Shown: positions 15,623-22,187 of the stretch, piece by piece | Position numbering within the stretch: position 1 is the first letter of the stretch | How the letters are laid out: each line of letters begins with the position of its first letter | Origin: Bacteroidales bacterium UBA1192 | GTDB lineage: Bacteria; Bacteroidota; Bacteroidia; Bacteroidales; Bacteroidaceae | DNA: 28,231 nt | NCBI GenBank assembly: GCA_002310175.1 | Contig: DBYG01000043.1 | Span: 14,074-42,304, forward strand | Direction: 5' to 3' | Program-made: the position numbers and the translations under genes | Notes under the pieces: model-generated | Seen by the model: the letters and a program-made list of their open reading frames with translations, nothing else | What the model was told of the DNA's origin: nothing | The model's database searches: none

Positions 15623-15630
15623 CAAAGGTA
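15623..15630 (-). promoter_or_regulatory. Probable -7 element upstream of ftsK
   Basis: On the minus strand TACCTTTG matches TAnnTTTG exactly and lies 53 bases before the ftsK ATG. No good TTTG is found 19 bases upstream (CTGTTCC is the nearest), so the -33 half is weak. It is back to back with the plus-strand promoter at 15661-15691. Confidence 0.55.
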
Positions 15631-15660
15631 ATAAAAAAGCGGAACAGCTCATCCGCTCAT

Positions 15661-15691
15661 TTTGATAATCGGTAAATAGTACTTATTTTTG
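15661..15691 (+). promoter_or_regulatory. Promoter of the DUF5063-exonuclease-rlmI operon
   Basis: TTTG (15661-15664), a 19-base spacer and TATTTTTG (15684-15691) match the Bacteroidetes consensus exactly. The ATG at 15713 is 21 bases beyond the -7 box. This also rules out the in-frame TTG at 15689, which lies in the box itself. Confidence 0.85.
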
Positions 15692-15712
15692 CGAACAGAA
15701 AAAAGATACTTG

Positions 15713-16264
15713 ATGGAAGGAAACCCGGCTTTGGAAAAAAATACGGTGGAGTTTGTAACCGTAGCTGCTGAATATTGCGTTTTCATCGGGAACTCCGGTG
15801 ATAAAGACAGGATAGAACTAATAGATATTCTCTCTAAATTGCTTCCGTTGCTTTACCTTAAAGCATCCATGATGCCTGAGATGGAGCCGGAAGGCCTTTT
15901 TCTTGAGGAGAATGTTACTGAGACGGAATATGATACAGTCCGATCTGATCTTAGAGCTGTGATGTCTGATGCTGATGACTATCTGGAGGTATTCGTAGAG
16001 GATATGAAATACAGTGATACTCCTGTCAGAAAGTCTGTTTCAGAAGACCTTGCCGACATTTACCAGGCGCTGAAAAATTTCATAGCATCCTACAGAAGCG
16101 GTCTTGAAGAGGTGATGACAGAGGCTGTAGCTGTCTGCTCGGAGGGCTTCCGCACTTATTGGGGGCAGACTCTCGCCAACACTCTGCGTGCTGTCCACTG
16201 TATCAAATATTCTCCTGCTGACGAACATGATACTTACTTTTCTTCTCCTGACCGGTATTTATGA
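15713..16264 (+). CDS. DUF5063 family protein
   Basis: The 183-residue, acidic and largely alpha-helical cytosolic protein has no signal peptide. I recognise it as a DUF5063-type protein, a Bacteroidetes family of unknown function, from the N-terminal VEFVTVAAEYCVFI, the segment DILSKLLPLLYLKASMMPE, and the C-terminal GFRTYWGQTLANTLRAVHCIKY. Its start is fixed by the promoter at 15661-15691. Its stop overlaps the start of the exonuclease gene by four bases (ATGA), which implies translational coupling and suggests a shared process, perhaps RNA metabolism, given the exonuclease and the rRNA methyltransferase that follow. That role is inference from context. Confidence 0.75.
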   Translation: MEGNPALEKNTVEFVTVAAEYCVFIGNSGDKDRIELIDILSKLLPLLYLKASMMPEMEPEGLFLEENVTETEYDTVRSDLRAVMSDADDYLEVFVEDMKYSDTPVRKSVSEDLADIYQALKNFIASYRSGLEEVMTEAVAVCSEGFRTYWGQTLANTLRAVHCIKYSPADEHDTYFSSPDRYL

Positions 16265-16893
16265 TTGAAATTGAGAGTAAACTGGACAAGTCTAAACTGG
16301 CGCTTCTTCCAAAGGTCGTTTTTGACGGTATCATTGAGGAAATAGACACACTTGAAAAGGCGGAGAAAGCCATTAATGAACTGTATTCGGAGAAAATGGT
16401 CGGTTTTGATACCGAGACGAGGCCGTCATTTGAAAAGGGGAATCACCATAAGATTGCTTTGCTGCAACTGTCCACAGAAAAAACGGCATATCTGTTCAGA
16501 CTGAATATCCTCGGCATCCCTGACTGTGTGGCGGATTTCCTGTCAGATCCAAAAGTGATTAAGGTGGGACTGTCGGTAAAAGATGATTTCTGCTCACTTG
16601 ATTCAAGGCGTCATATTACTCCGGGAGGGTTTATTGACCTGCCTGACATTTGCAGTGAAATGGGGATTGAGGAAAAGGGGTTGCAAAAGATATTCGCTAT
16701 ACTTTTCGGACAGCGGATTTCCAAGAACCAGCAGCTTAGCAACTGGGAGATTGAGAGCCTGACAGAAGGACAGCGGCAGTATGCAGCCATTGATGCCTGG
16801 GCTTGCCTGCGTATCTATATGCTGCTCATTGAACTTAAGGCAACCGGGGATTACAGGATAATAAGTAATGATACAGAAGAAAGTAATACTTAA
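16261..16893 (+). CDS. 3'-5' exonuclease, RNase D-like DEDDy family
   Basis: The 210-residue protein is a single DEDD exonuclease domain. The metal-binding acids are visible: D50 and E52 in GFDTETRP (Exo I), Asp108 or Asp109 in KVGLSVKDD (Exo II), and Tyr174...Asp178 in YAAIDAW (Exo III, the DEDDy form). There is no HRDC domain, so it is shorter than RNase D itself and resembles the Werner-type exonuclease domain proteins. The substrate could be RNA (tRNA or rRNA 3' trimming) or DNA. It overlaps the upstream DUF5063 gene by four bases and the downstream methyltransferase gene by 26, so the three are translated as a unit. The location beside an rRNA methyltransferase favours RNA, without proving it. 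Confidence 0.88.
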   Translation: MIEIESKLDKSKLALLPKVVFDGIIEEIDTLEKAEKAINELYSEKMVGFDTETRPSFEKGNHHKIALLQLSTEKTAYLFRLNILGIPDCVADFLSDPKVIKVGLSVKDDFCSLDSRRHITPGGFIDLPDICSEMGIEEKGLQKIFAILFGQRISKNQQLSNWEIESLTEGQRQYAAIDAWACLRIYMLLIELKATGDYRIISNDTEESNT

Positions 16894-18052
16894 GCGAGGA
16901 AAGGAGGAATCACTCCTGCGGTTTCACCCATGGATATTCTCCGGTGCAATTGATTCCATTCAAGGTGAGCCGGACGAAGGTGATGTAGTCGATGTCTATA
17001 CTTCGGCAGGTGTCTGGATAGCAGCCGGACATATCCAGATAGGAAGTATTGCAGTACGTGTCCTCACCTTTGAGAGAATACCTGTAGATGAGGAATTCTG
17101 GAAGAAAAGGTTGGAAACGGCATTTGGCATAAGGCGCACTCTGGGACTTGTTGACCGCGATGACCATAATATTTACCGTCTTGTTCATGGTGAAGGAGAT
17201 AACCTTCCAGGACTCGTGATAGACATTTACGGACATACCGCTGTGATGCAGGCACATTCCGTTGGCATGCATGTGGACCGGAAAGTGATAGCTACAGCCC
17301 TTACTGAGGTGATGGGTGAGCGTATTACAGGAATTTACTATAAATCTGAAACAACTCTTCCATACAAGGCGGATGTTGAGAGGAACAACGGATATATAGT
17401 AGGCGGCCCGTCTGATGACACTCCACTTGAGTACGGTATCCGGATGCCTGTTGACTGGATAAGTGGTCAGAAAACCGGCTTATTCATTGACCAGCGTGAG
17501 AATCGTGCGTTGTTGGAGCGTTTTTCCAAAGGACGTAATGTCCTGAATATGTTCTGTTATACAGGTGGCTTTTCACTTGCAGCGTTAAGGGGGGGAGCCA
17601 GGCTTGTGCATTCAGTTGACAGTTCAGCCCGAGCGGTTGAGCTGACTGTTAAAGGGGTGAATGATAATTTTCCCCATGACACGAGGCATTCCGCTTTTGC
17701 CAAGGATGCATTCCGTTTCCTTGATGAAATGGATGCACAGTATGATCTGATTGTTCTGGATCCTCCGGCCTTTGCTAAACATAAGGATGCTCTCAAACAT
17801 GCTCTGATCGGATACAGACGCCTGAATCAGAAAGCTTTTGAGAAGATTCAGCCAGGTGGAATCCTGTTTACCTTCTCGTGTTCACAGGTTGTTAACAAGG
17901 AACAATTCAGGATGGCGGTATTTACAGCTGCCGCCTCCGCCGGGCGCAATGTGCGGATATTGTGTCAGCTACATCAGCCATCAGATCACCCTGTCAATAT
18001 TTTTCATCCCGAAGGCGAATACCTCAAGGGGTTGGTTCTTGCTGTGGATTGA
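16868..18052 (+). CDS. rlmI: Class I SAM-dependent 23S rRNA methyltransferase, RlmI-like
   Basis: The 394-residue protein has the RlmI layout. An N-terminal PUA RNA-binding domain (~1-75: LKRGKEESLLRFHPWIFSGAI) comes first. A middle beta domain follows (~76-200), with RLVHGEGDNLPGLVIDIYG and the signature SGQKTGLFIDQRENR (199-213). The C-terminal Rossmann methyltransferase has the SAM loop NMFCYTGGFS (227-236), DPPAFA (298-303) and FSCS (336-339), whose Cys338 is the expected catalytic nucleophile for 5-methylcytosine formation. E. coli RlmI makes m5C1962 of 23S rRNA. The start lies within the end of the exonuclease gene. A hairpin about 130 bases after the stop may end the transcript. The exact target base is inferred from the family. 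Confidence 0.88.
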   Translation: MIQKKVILKRGKEESLLRFHPWIFSGAIDSIQGEPDEGDVVDVYTSAGVWIAAGHIQIGSIAVRVLTFERIPVDEEFWKKRLETAFGIRRTLGLVDRDDHNIYRLVHGEGDNLPGLVIDIYGHTAVMQAHSVGMHVDRKVIATALTEVMGERITGIYYKSETTLPYKADVERNNGYIVGGPSDDTPLEYGIRMPVDWISGQKTGLFIDQRENRALLERFSKGRNVLNMFCYTGGFSLAALRGGARLVHSVDSSARAVELTVKGVNDNFPHDTRHSAFAKDAFRFLDEMDAQYDLIVLDPPAFAKHKDALKHALIGYRRLNQKAFEKIQPGGILFTFSCSQVVNKEQFRMAVFTAAASAGRNVRILCQLHQPSDHPVNIFHPEGEYLKGLVLAVD

Positions 18053-18125
18053 GAAGGAAGCAGCTCCATTATACGATCATGTGTGAAATAATGTTAAATT
18101 TCGGAAATTAATTCCTGAATATTTA

Positions 18126-18153
18126 TTGCATATAAATTTAACGCATATCTTTG
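18126..18153 (+). promoter_or_regulatory. Orphan Bacteroidetes-type promoter
   Basis: TTG (18126-18128), a 17-base spacer, and TATCTTTG (18146-18153), which matches TAnnTTTG exactly. No gene starts downstream on this strand before the hairpin at 18186-18217. A transcript would begin near 18160. Confidence 0.5.
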
Positions 18154-18185
18154 TCATGTGTTTTTCATGGTATTAGATTTAAATG

Positions 18186-18217
18186 AAGCGGGAGGTGTCG
18201 TGAGATACCTCCCGCTT
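18186..18217. terminator. Hairpin terminator at convergent gene ends
   Basis: AAGCGGGAGGTGTC (18186-18199) pairs with GATACCTCCCGCTT (18204-18217) over 14 positions with one G-U wobble around GTGA. The U tract is poor on the plus strand (TTGCTTTTGCTT) and poorer on the minus strand. It lies between the rlmI-like gene and the EF-hand protein gene, which converge, and could serve both. Confidence 0.7.
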
Positions 18218-18258
18218 GCTTTTGCTTATGTCGAATTAAAAGATTCTGATGTTAGAAG

Positions 18259-18717
18259 TCATTTCTTTTTGAAGAGTCCGCCCAGGATGCCGGTTGCGCT
18301 GCCAAGAATGGAACCTGCACCCTTGTTGCCGCCTTGTATGGCAACAAGCAGGTCTTTCAAATCAATATCTCCGTCACCGTCCTGATCTTTTACTATGTTG
18401 GATAGTTTTCCCATCACAATGGGGATAAGTCCGCTTATAGCTGAGCCTGATGAACCCAAATTGAGTTTGTTCATCACATTTTTGGTAAAAAGCTGGGTGG
18501 CAAGGGCTGTCACAGGGCTGGAAGATGCATTGGTCTTTCCTGTAACAAGCTGTGTTATCTGCTCAATACCCCCTGATTTGGAGGCTGTTTGTTTAAGACT
18601 TCCGAGGACGGAATCGGTCAGGCCACCGAAAATCTGGTCCTTCAGTCCCGCTGGGATATCAATACCTCCTGCTGCTGATTTAACCTGCTGCAGAATCAAT
18701 TCGTTAAGTGAAGCCAT
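18259..18717 (-). CDS. Small DUF937-like protein with one EF-hand calcium loop
   Basis: The 152-residue protein has no signal peptide. The first ~105 residues are helical and Gly/Ser/Leu-rich (LNELILQQVKSAAGG, IFGGLTDSVLGSLKQTASKSGG, LGSSGSAISGLIPIVMGKLS), a pattern like DUF937/YidB-type proteins. They are followed by a textbook 12-residue EF-hand loop at 111-122 (DQDGDGDIDLKD, with acidic or polar ligands at positions 1, 3, 5, 9 and 12). The C-terminus is a glycine-rich hydrophobic tail (GSILGSATGILGGLFKKK). The start MASLNEL at 18717 is preferred over an in-frame ATG at 18777, because the -7 element at 18744-18751 lies between them. Function is unknown; calcium binding is predicted. Confidence 0.75.
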   Translation of the reverse strand: MASLNELILQQVKSAAGGIDIPAGLKDQIFGGLTDSVLGSLKQTASKSGGIEQITQLVTGKTNASSSPVTALATQLFTKNVMNKLNLGSSGSAISGLIPIVMGKLSNIVKDQDGDGDIDLKDLLVAIQGGNKGAGSILGSATGILGGLFKKK

Positions 18718-18743
18718 ATTATTCTTTTTAAAAGGTTTATTTG

Positions 18744-18751
18744 CAAAAATA
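18744..18751 (-). promoter_or_regulatory. Probable -7 element of the EF-hand protein gene
   Basis: TATTTTTG on the minus strand matches TAnnTTTG and lies 26 bases before the ATG at 18717. The nearest TTG upstream (18777-18775) is 23 bases away, more than usual. Confidence 0.5.
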
Positions 18752-18826
18752 ATAAAAATGGTTTCACTTTGATACAACAGATGTCATAAACTTGTAAGCA
18801 GAACTGCATAAATCGGGATTTTTGTT

Positions 18827-18834
18827 TAAGTTTG
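18827..18834 (+). promoter_or_regulatory. Probable -7 element of the BFN-rsmE-truA-DUF3256 operon
   Basis: TAAGTTTG matches TAnnTTTG and lies 29 bases before the ATG at 18864. No clear TTTG at the usual distance upstream, so only the -7 half is supported. Confidence 0.55.
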
Positions 18835-18863
18835 CACGGTAGGACAGGTATTGGATCCTGATT

Positions 18864-19448
18864 ATGGATGATAACAAGAAAAAGATAGAACTTGAAGTTG
18901 CGGAGATACTGAACAGGATGCCTTCAGATCTGGCATTAGTGGTTATTTTAAGAGAAAAAGGCGGCACTCGCTGTCTTCCTGTGCTTGTGGGGCCTCTTGA
19001 GGCACAGGCTATAGCAGTTACCCTCTATAACCACAGTATGCCCAGACCCGGTATTTATGACCTTTTTATCAAAACACTCGCATCGTTTGACGGGACTCTT
19101 ACTGAGGTGGATATCTACCGTATCAACAGTGGGATATTCTATTCCCACCTGTTCATAGAGAAGGATGGTAACCTGACATATATTGACAGCCGGACATCGG
19201 ATGCACTTGCTCTCGCCGTGCGTAGTAAGGTTCCGATATTTATTGAGGAGGAGCTTCTTGACGGCAATAGCATCAAATTGGAGTCGAACGGAGCCTATTC
19301 CCTTCCTATAGCAACAGCAAGTACGAAGGTGCTCAAGGAAGCTATGGCACAGGCTGTCGCCAGTGAGAACTACGAGTTTGCCGCCAGATTGCGGGATGAA
19401 ATCAACAGCCGCGGACAGGACGGTGAATCAGATAAGAACTTACTGTAA
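18864..19448 (+). CDS. Bifunctional nuclease (BFN/DUF151) domain protein with C-terminal UVR motif
   Basis: The 194-residue protein has a BFN domain over ~5-140. Its hallmarks are LPVLVGPLEAQAIAV (38-52), RPGIYDLF (61-68) and YIDSRTSDALALAVRSKVPIF (106-126). Residues ~155-182 (LKEAMAQAVASENYEFAARLRDEINS) form a UVR helical hairpin like those in UvrB, UvrC and McsA. Plant and bacterial BFN proteins have been reported to have RNase and DNase activity, and the UVR motif is a protein-protein contact element. This fusion occurs widely in Bacteroidetes. It begins an operon with rsmE, truA and a DUF3256 gene, six bases before rsmE. Its in vivo target is unknown. Confidence 0.85.
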   Translation: MDDNKKKIELEVAEILNRMPSDLALVVILREKGGTRCLPVLVGPLEAQAIAVTLYNHSMPRPGIYDLFIKTLASFDGTLTEVDIYRINSGIFYSHLFIEKDGNLTYIDSRTSDALALAVRSKVPIFIEEELLDGNSIKLESNGAYSLPIATASTKVLKEAMAQAVASENYEFAARLRDEINSRGQDGESDKNLL

Positions 19449-19454
19449 TCAGTT

Positions 19455-20162
19455 ATGTGGATTTTTTATGCCCCTGAAATATCCGGTGAAATGGAACTGC
19501 CGGCAGAAGAAGCAGGTCACTGTGTGCGGGTTCTGCGCATGAAAGAGGGAGACAGGATTAAACTTACCGATGGAAAGGGCTTTTTCTATGATGCCGTGAT
19601 AAGTGCCGTATCCGGCAAGCGCTGTATGGTACATATTGTAGAAAAGGAGATTCAGAAACCTCTTTGGAGCGGTCATATCCATATTGCAGTTGCGCCTACC
19701 AAACTGATGGAACGTAATGAGTGGTTTGTAGAAAAGGCAGTGGAGATAGGCGTGGATGAGATTACATTCCTGAAAACGGATCATTCCGAACGTGATGCGA
19801 TAAAGATGGAGCGCATGGAGAAGATAGCCATATCAGCCATGAAGCAGTCTCAGAAAGCACAGCTCCCGGTTATGAATGGCATGATATCTTTCAGGAACTT
19901 TTTGGAGCGGGATATCAAATGTGACAGGTTTATTGCACACTGTGAGTCCGGGGACAAAGTGAACCTCAGGGATGTTGTCGTTTCGGGACATAATGCTCTT
20001 GTGCTGATTGGTCCGGAGGGTGATTTCAGCTCATCTGAGATAGAAATGGCTCTGAAGGCAGGATACCGGCCCGTATCGCTTGGGCCGTCCCGCCTGCGTA
20101 CCGAGACCGCAGCGCTTGTGGCTGTTCATATTCTGAATATGGCTGGACAGAGTAGGGTATGA
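19455..20162 (+). CDS. rsmE: 16S rRNA (uracil-1498 N3) methyltransferase
   Basis: RsmE makes m3U1498 of 16S rRNA. The 235 residues show the N-terminal PUA-like domain (HCVRVLRMKEGDRIKLTDGKG, 22-42) and the SPOUT-type trefoil-knot domain, with PTKLMERNEWFVEKAVEIGVDEI (81-103), IGPEGDFS (185-192) and LGPSRLRTETAA (209-220), which form the SAM-binding knot. The usual GPEGG/GPEGGF appears here as GPEGDFS, a mild variant. It starts six bases after the BFN gene and overlaps truA by four bases (ATGA). High confidence. Confidence 0.95.
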   Translation: MWIFYAPEISGEMELPAEEAGHCVRVLRMKEGDRIKLTDGKGFFYDAVISAVSGKRCMVHIVEKEIQKPLWSGHIHIAVAPTKLMERNEWFVEKAVEIGVDEITFLKTDHSERDAIKMERMEKIAISAMKQSQKAQLPVMNGMISFRNFLERDIKCDRFIAHCESGDKVNLRDVVVSGHNALVLIGPEGDFSSSEIEMALKAGYRPVSLGPSRLRTETAALVAVHILNMAGQSRV

Positions 20163-20908
20163 GGTACTTCATTTATCTGGAATTTGACGGTACAGCCTAC
20201 AGCGGTTGGCAGATACAGCCACATTCATCCTCGGTGCAGCAGACCATTGAAGAGAGTCTCGCCCTGTTCCTGCGCGAGAAGATTAGCGTCATCGGGGCGG
20301 GGCGTACTGATGCCGGTGTACATGCATCGGAAATGGTGGCTCATTTTGACCTGGATACTCCTCAGAATTGCATCTGGATGCAGAACAAACTCAACGGAAT
20401 ACTTCCTGCGGATATTGCCGTTCACAGGATTGTCCCGGTCAAGCCGGATGCTCACGCACGTTTTGATGCCGTTTCAAGGACGTACAGATATTACCTGAGT
20501 CTTCAGAAAAGCGCTATTCATCGTGATTTTTCATGGTTTCTTCCAAATGAACCGGATTTCAAGCTTATGAATTATGCTGCTGAACTGCTCATTTCAACAA
20601 AGGATTTCACCAGTTTCAGCAAACTGCACACTGACACAAAAACCAATGACTGTCATGTTACTGAAGCACAATGGACACCGCTGGCGGATTGTTGCTGGGT
20701 TTTCACTATAACGGCTGACAGATTCCTGCGGAATATGGTTCGTGCCATAGTGGGTACCCTCATGGATGTGGGACGTCATAAGCTCACTGTGGATGGATTC
20801 AAAAGGATAATTGATAGTAAGGACCGCTGCAGTGCTGGTGATTCAGCTCCCGCAAAAGGTCTGTTCCTGCACAAGATAGTTTATCCTGACAATATTTTCG
20901 AGATATGA
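20159..20908 (+). CDS. truA: tRNA pseudouridine(38-40) synthase
   Basis: TruA converts uridines 38-40 of the tRNA anticodon arm to pseudouridine. The 249 residues carry the N-terminal EFDGTAYSGWQIQP (8-21), the catalytic motif GAGRTDAGVHA (46-56) with nucleophile Asp51, HARFDAVSRTYRYYL and the C-terminal FLRNMVRAIVGTL, all diagnostic. Length is near the family norm (~250-270). It overlaps rsmE by four bases and the DUF3256 gene by four, so all are cotranslated. Confidence 0.97.
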   Translation: MRYFIYLEFDGTAYSGWQIQPHSSSVQQTIEESLALFLREKISVIGAGRTDAGVHASEMVAHFDLDTPQNCIWMQNKLNGILPADIAVHRIVPVKPDAHARFDAVSRTYRYYLSLQKSAIHRDFSWFLPNEPDFKLMNYAAELLISTKDFTSFSKLHTDTKTNDCHVTEAQWTPLADCCWVFTITADRFLRNMVRAIVGTLMDVGRHKLTVDGFKRIIDSKDRCSAGDSAPAKGLFLHKIVYPDNIFEI

Positions 20909-21537
20909 TGAAAAAGTTATTTGTCTTATTTTCTTTGAGCGTTTTTACTATATGCGCAGTAGAGGCTGAGGATTTGCGCACATTGTTCATCAATATGCCG
21001 GATTCCATTATGCCGACGCTAACCGGGAGCGAGCGAATGGATTTTCTGGACTTCATGGACAGCGGCATGAGAGCACGGGTAAGGAATAAGCTGGGGGGGG
21101 AGAGTGAAATGACTGTCTTTTCTGAAAGTTCTCTCACTGTAAATACCTCTCAGTCGGGAAGATTGGAGATGGTACTATTCCCTTTGAGAAAAGGAAAGAA
21201 CATGATATGTATCATAAAAACGGTCATCGCAGGTTATGAAGATTCCCGTCTTTCTTTTTACGATGAAAACTGGACTCCAATTGACGGAAAAAAACTTATA
21301 GAGCTCCCGGTACTTGATGATTATCTGGTCAAAGATGTGCTCAAAAGCGATTCGTTGGACGTTCTTAAGAAACAGTCTCTGTTAAGGCTTCAGTCCGCAA
21401 CGGCCGGTGACGGCGGTCTTGAGTTCCGGTACACCTCATTGGATTATATCGGTGAGGATGCCGATCGTTTCAGGTCATGGTTTAAATCGGATCCCATAGT
21501 CTATTTCTGGAACGGAAAACGTTTCAAACGCAAATGA
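20905..21537 (+). CDS. DUF3256 family secreted protein
   Basis: The 210-residue protein starts MMKKLFVLFSLSVFTICAVEAE, a signal peptide without a lipobox cysteine (the Cys at 17 is followed by further hydrophobic residues), so a periplasmic location is likely. The body includes LRTLFINMPDSIMPTLTGSERMDFLDFMDSG and the C-terminal FRSWFKSDPIVYFWNGKRFKRK, which I recognise as the Bacteroidetes family DUF3256, of unknown function. Either of two adjacent ATGs (20905 or 20908) could be used. The first overlaps the truA stop. The terminal Lys codon and stop lie inside one arm of the 21531-21666 inverted repeat. Confidence 0.75.
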   Translation: MMKKLFVLFSLSVFTICAVEAEDLRTLFINMPDSIMPTLTGSERMDFLDFMDSGMRARVRNKLGGESEMTVFSESSLTVNTSQSGRLEMVLFPLRKGKNMICIIKTVIAGYEDSRLSFYDENWTPIDGKKLIELPVLDDYLVKDVLKSDSLDVLKKQSLLRLQSATAGDGGLEFRYTSLDYIGEDADRFRSWFKSDPIVYFWNGKRFKRK

Positions 21538-21666
21538 TACGATTGGGGGTAGACCGCTCTTGTTTACTGTTTTTTTATTTATAAAAAAGAAAGGTTCGGA
21601 TGTCTTGTCCGAACCTTTTATCTGGAGAAAGGAACAAAAGGGGCCTGACCCCAATTGTATCATTTG
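21531..21666. repeat. 136-base element bounded by 18-base inverted repeats
   Basis: CAAATGATACGATTGGGG (21531-21548) and CCCCAATTGTATCATTTG (21649-21666) are inverted copies with 17 Watson-Crick pairs and one G-U of 18. Beyond these, left GGGGGTAGACC and right (reversed) GGGGTCAGGCC remain alike. Inside lie the terminator hairpin 21590-21618 and a small GGGG-CCTGA-CCCC palindrome (21640-21652). Each arm contains the last AAA codon and TGA stop of the adjacent gene (DUF3256 on plus, rpmE2 on minus). It looks like a small non-autonomous palindromic element; no transposase is nearby. Confidence 0.75.
21581..21618. terminator. Bidirectional terminator between DUF3256 gene and rpmE2
   Basis: AAAGGTTCGGA (21590-21600) pairs perfectly with TCCGAACCTTT (21608-21618) around a seven-base loop. 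On the minus strand the stem is followed by TCTTTTTTAT, a good U tract for rpmE2. On the plus strand a T4 follows, so it can serve both convergent genes. Confidence 0.85.
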
Positions 21667-21917
21667 CCTCCGCGGCTCTTTGCGTATCGGCTCATGAACT
21701 TGTCCACACGTCCTGCGGTATCGACCAGCTTTGACTTACCGGTGAAGAACGGATGTGAAGTGTTTGAGATTTCAATCTTGATCAGGGGGTAGGTCTGACC
21801 TTCGAATTCGATTGTCTCCTTGGTGGCGCAGGTGGAGCGTGACAGGAAGCAATCACCGTTTGACATGTCCTTGAATACTACGGGACGATAATTGTCGGGA
21901 TGAATACCTTTTTTCAT
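21660..21917 (-). CDS. rpmE2: 50S ribosomal protein L31 type B (bL31B)
   Basis: bL31 sits at the central protuberance and bridges the subunits. The 85 residues from MKKGIHPDNYRPVVFKD to DKFMSRYAKSRGGK match type B L31, which lacks the CxxC zinc pair of type A; the cysteines here (in SNGDCFLSRSTC) are not in that arrangement. An in-frame upstream ATG at 21995 would add 26 unlikely residues and lies at the promoter. The stop codon lies in the right arm of the 21531-21666 inverted repeat. Confidence 0.97.
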   Translation of the reverse strand: MKKGIHPDNYRPVVFKDMSNGDCFLSRSTCATKETIEFEGQTYPLIKIEISNTSHPFFTGKSKLVDTAGRVDKFMSRYAKSRGGK

Positions 21918-21986
21918 ACTTTTATGTTTATAATTACTCCATTTGGCGTCCGCCGCAAATAGGCCGGACATTATTATGGGGATTTC
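21918..21986 (-). promoter_or_regulatory. Leader of rpmE2 mRNA with competing hairpins
   Basis: About 69 bases separate the predicted start from the ATG. On the RNA strand GTCCG (21969-21965) can pair with CGGAC (21952-21948), extended by two G-C pairs over a bulge. A second fold pairs ATTTG (21960-21956) with CAAAT (21945-21941), and the two share bases, so they exclude each other. This is compatible with autoregulation by L31 but not shown. Confidence 0.35.
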
Positions 21987-21992
21987 GGGGTG

Positions 21993-22023
21993 CAAATATA
22001 CTCATTTTTCTGATTCATGCAAA
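21993..22023 (-). promoter_or_regulatory. Promoter of rpmE2
   Basis: On the minus strand TTTG (22023-22020), a 19-base spacer, and TATATTTG (22000-21993) match the Bacteroidetes consensus exactly. Confidence 0.85.
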
Positions 22024-22134
22024 AAAATCCGGTTAGTTTTTGTAGAATACAACAGTTACACCCCGTTGTTTTAAACTATGTAAAATGGTTGATAACTTTC
22101 CGCATATATGTTCAAGAGTAGAAAATATATGTTG

Positions 22135-22142
22135 TAATTTTG
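22135..22142 (+). promoter_or_regulatory. -7 element of the fba promoter
   Basis: TAATTTTG matches TAnnTTTG and lies 45 bases before the fba ATG. The best upstream match (TGTTC, 22109-22113) is at a 21-base spacing and imperfect. The leader is A-rich with no Shine-Dalgarno sequence, as usual in this phylum. Confidence 0.6.
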
Positions 22143-22187
22143 CGGAAAATTATCAGAATGATATTTAACTGAATAAACTAAAGAACT

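Noticed and set aside
14141..15631. Long plus-strand frames of 144, 128 and 184 residues opposite ftsK
   Set aside because: They are mirror frames of the ftsK coding sequence with no recognisable domain or promoter.
15689..15712. Upstream in-frame TTG start for the DUF5063 gene
   Set aside because: The TTG lies within the -7 promoter box (15684-15691), so it would not be in the transcript; ATG 15713 is used.
18718..18777. Longer N-terminus for the EF-hand protein
   Set aside because: The added segment crosses the -7 element at 18744-18751, and the sequence there is AT-rich and non-coding in character.
21918..21995. 26-residue N-terminal extension of L31
   Set aside because: It covers the leader and -7 region, and the L31 family begins at MKKGIHP.
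22049..22069. ACAAC...GTTGT inverted repeat in the rpmE2-fba divergent region as an operator
   Set aside because: Five-base arms with an 11-base loop are expected by chance in AT-rich DNA, and it matches no known site.
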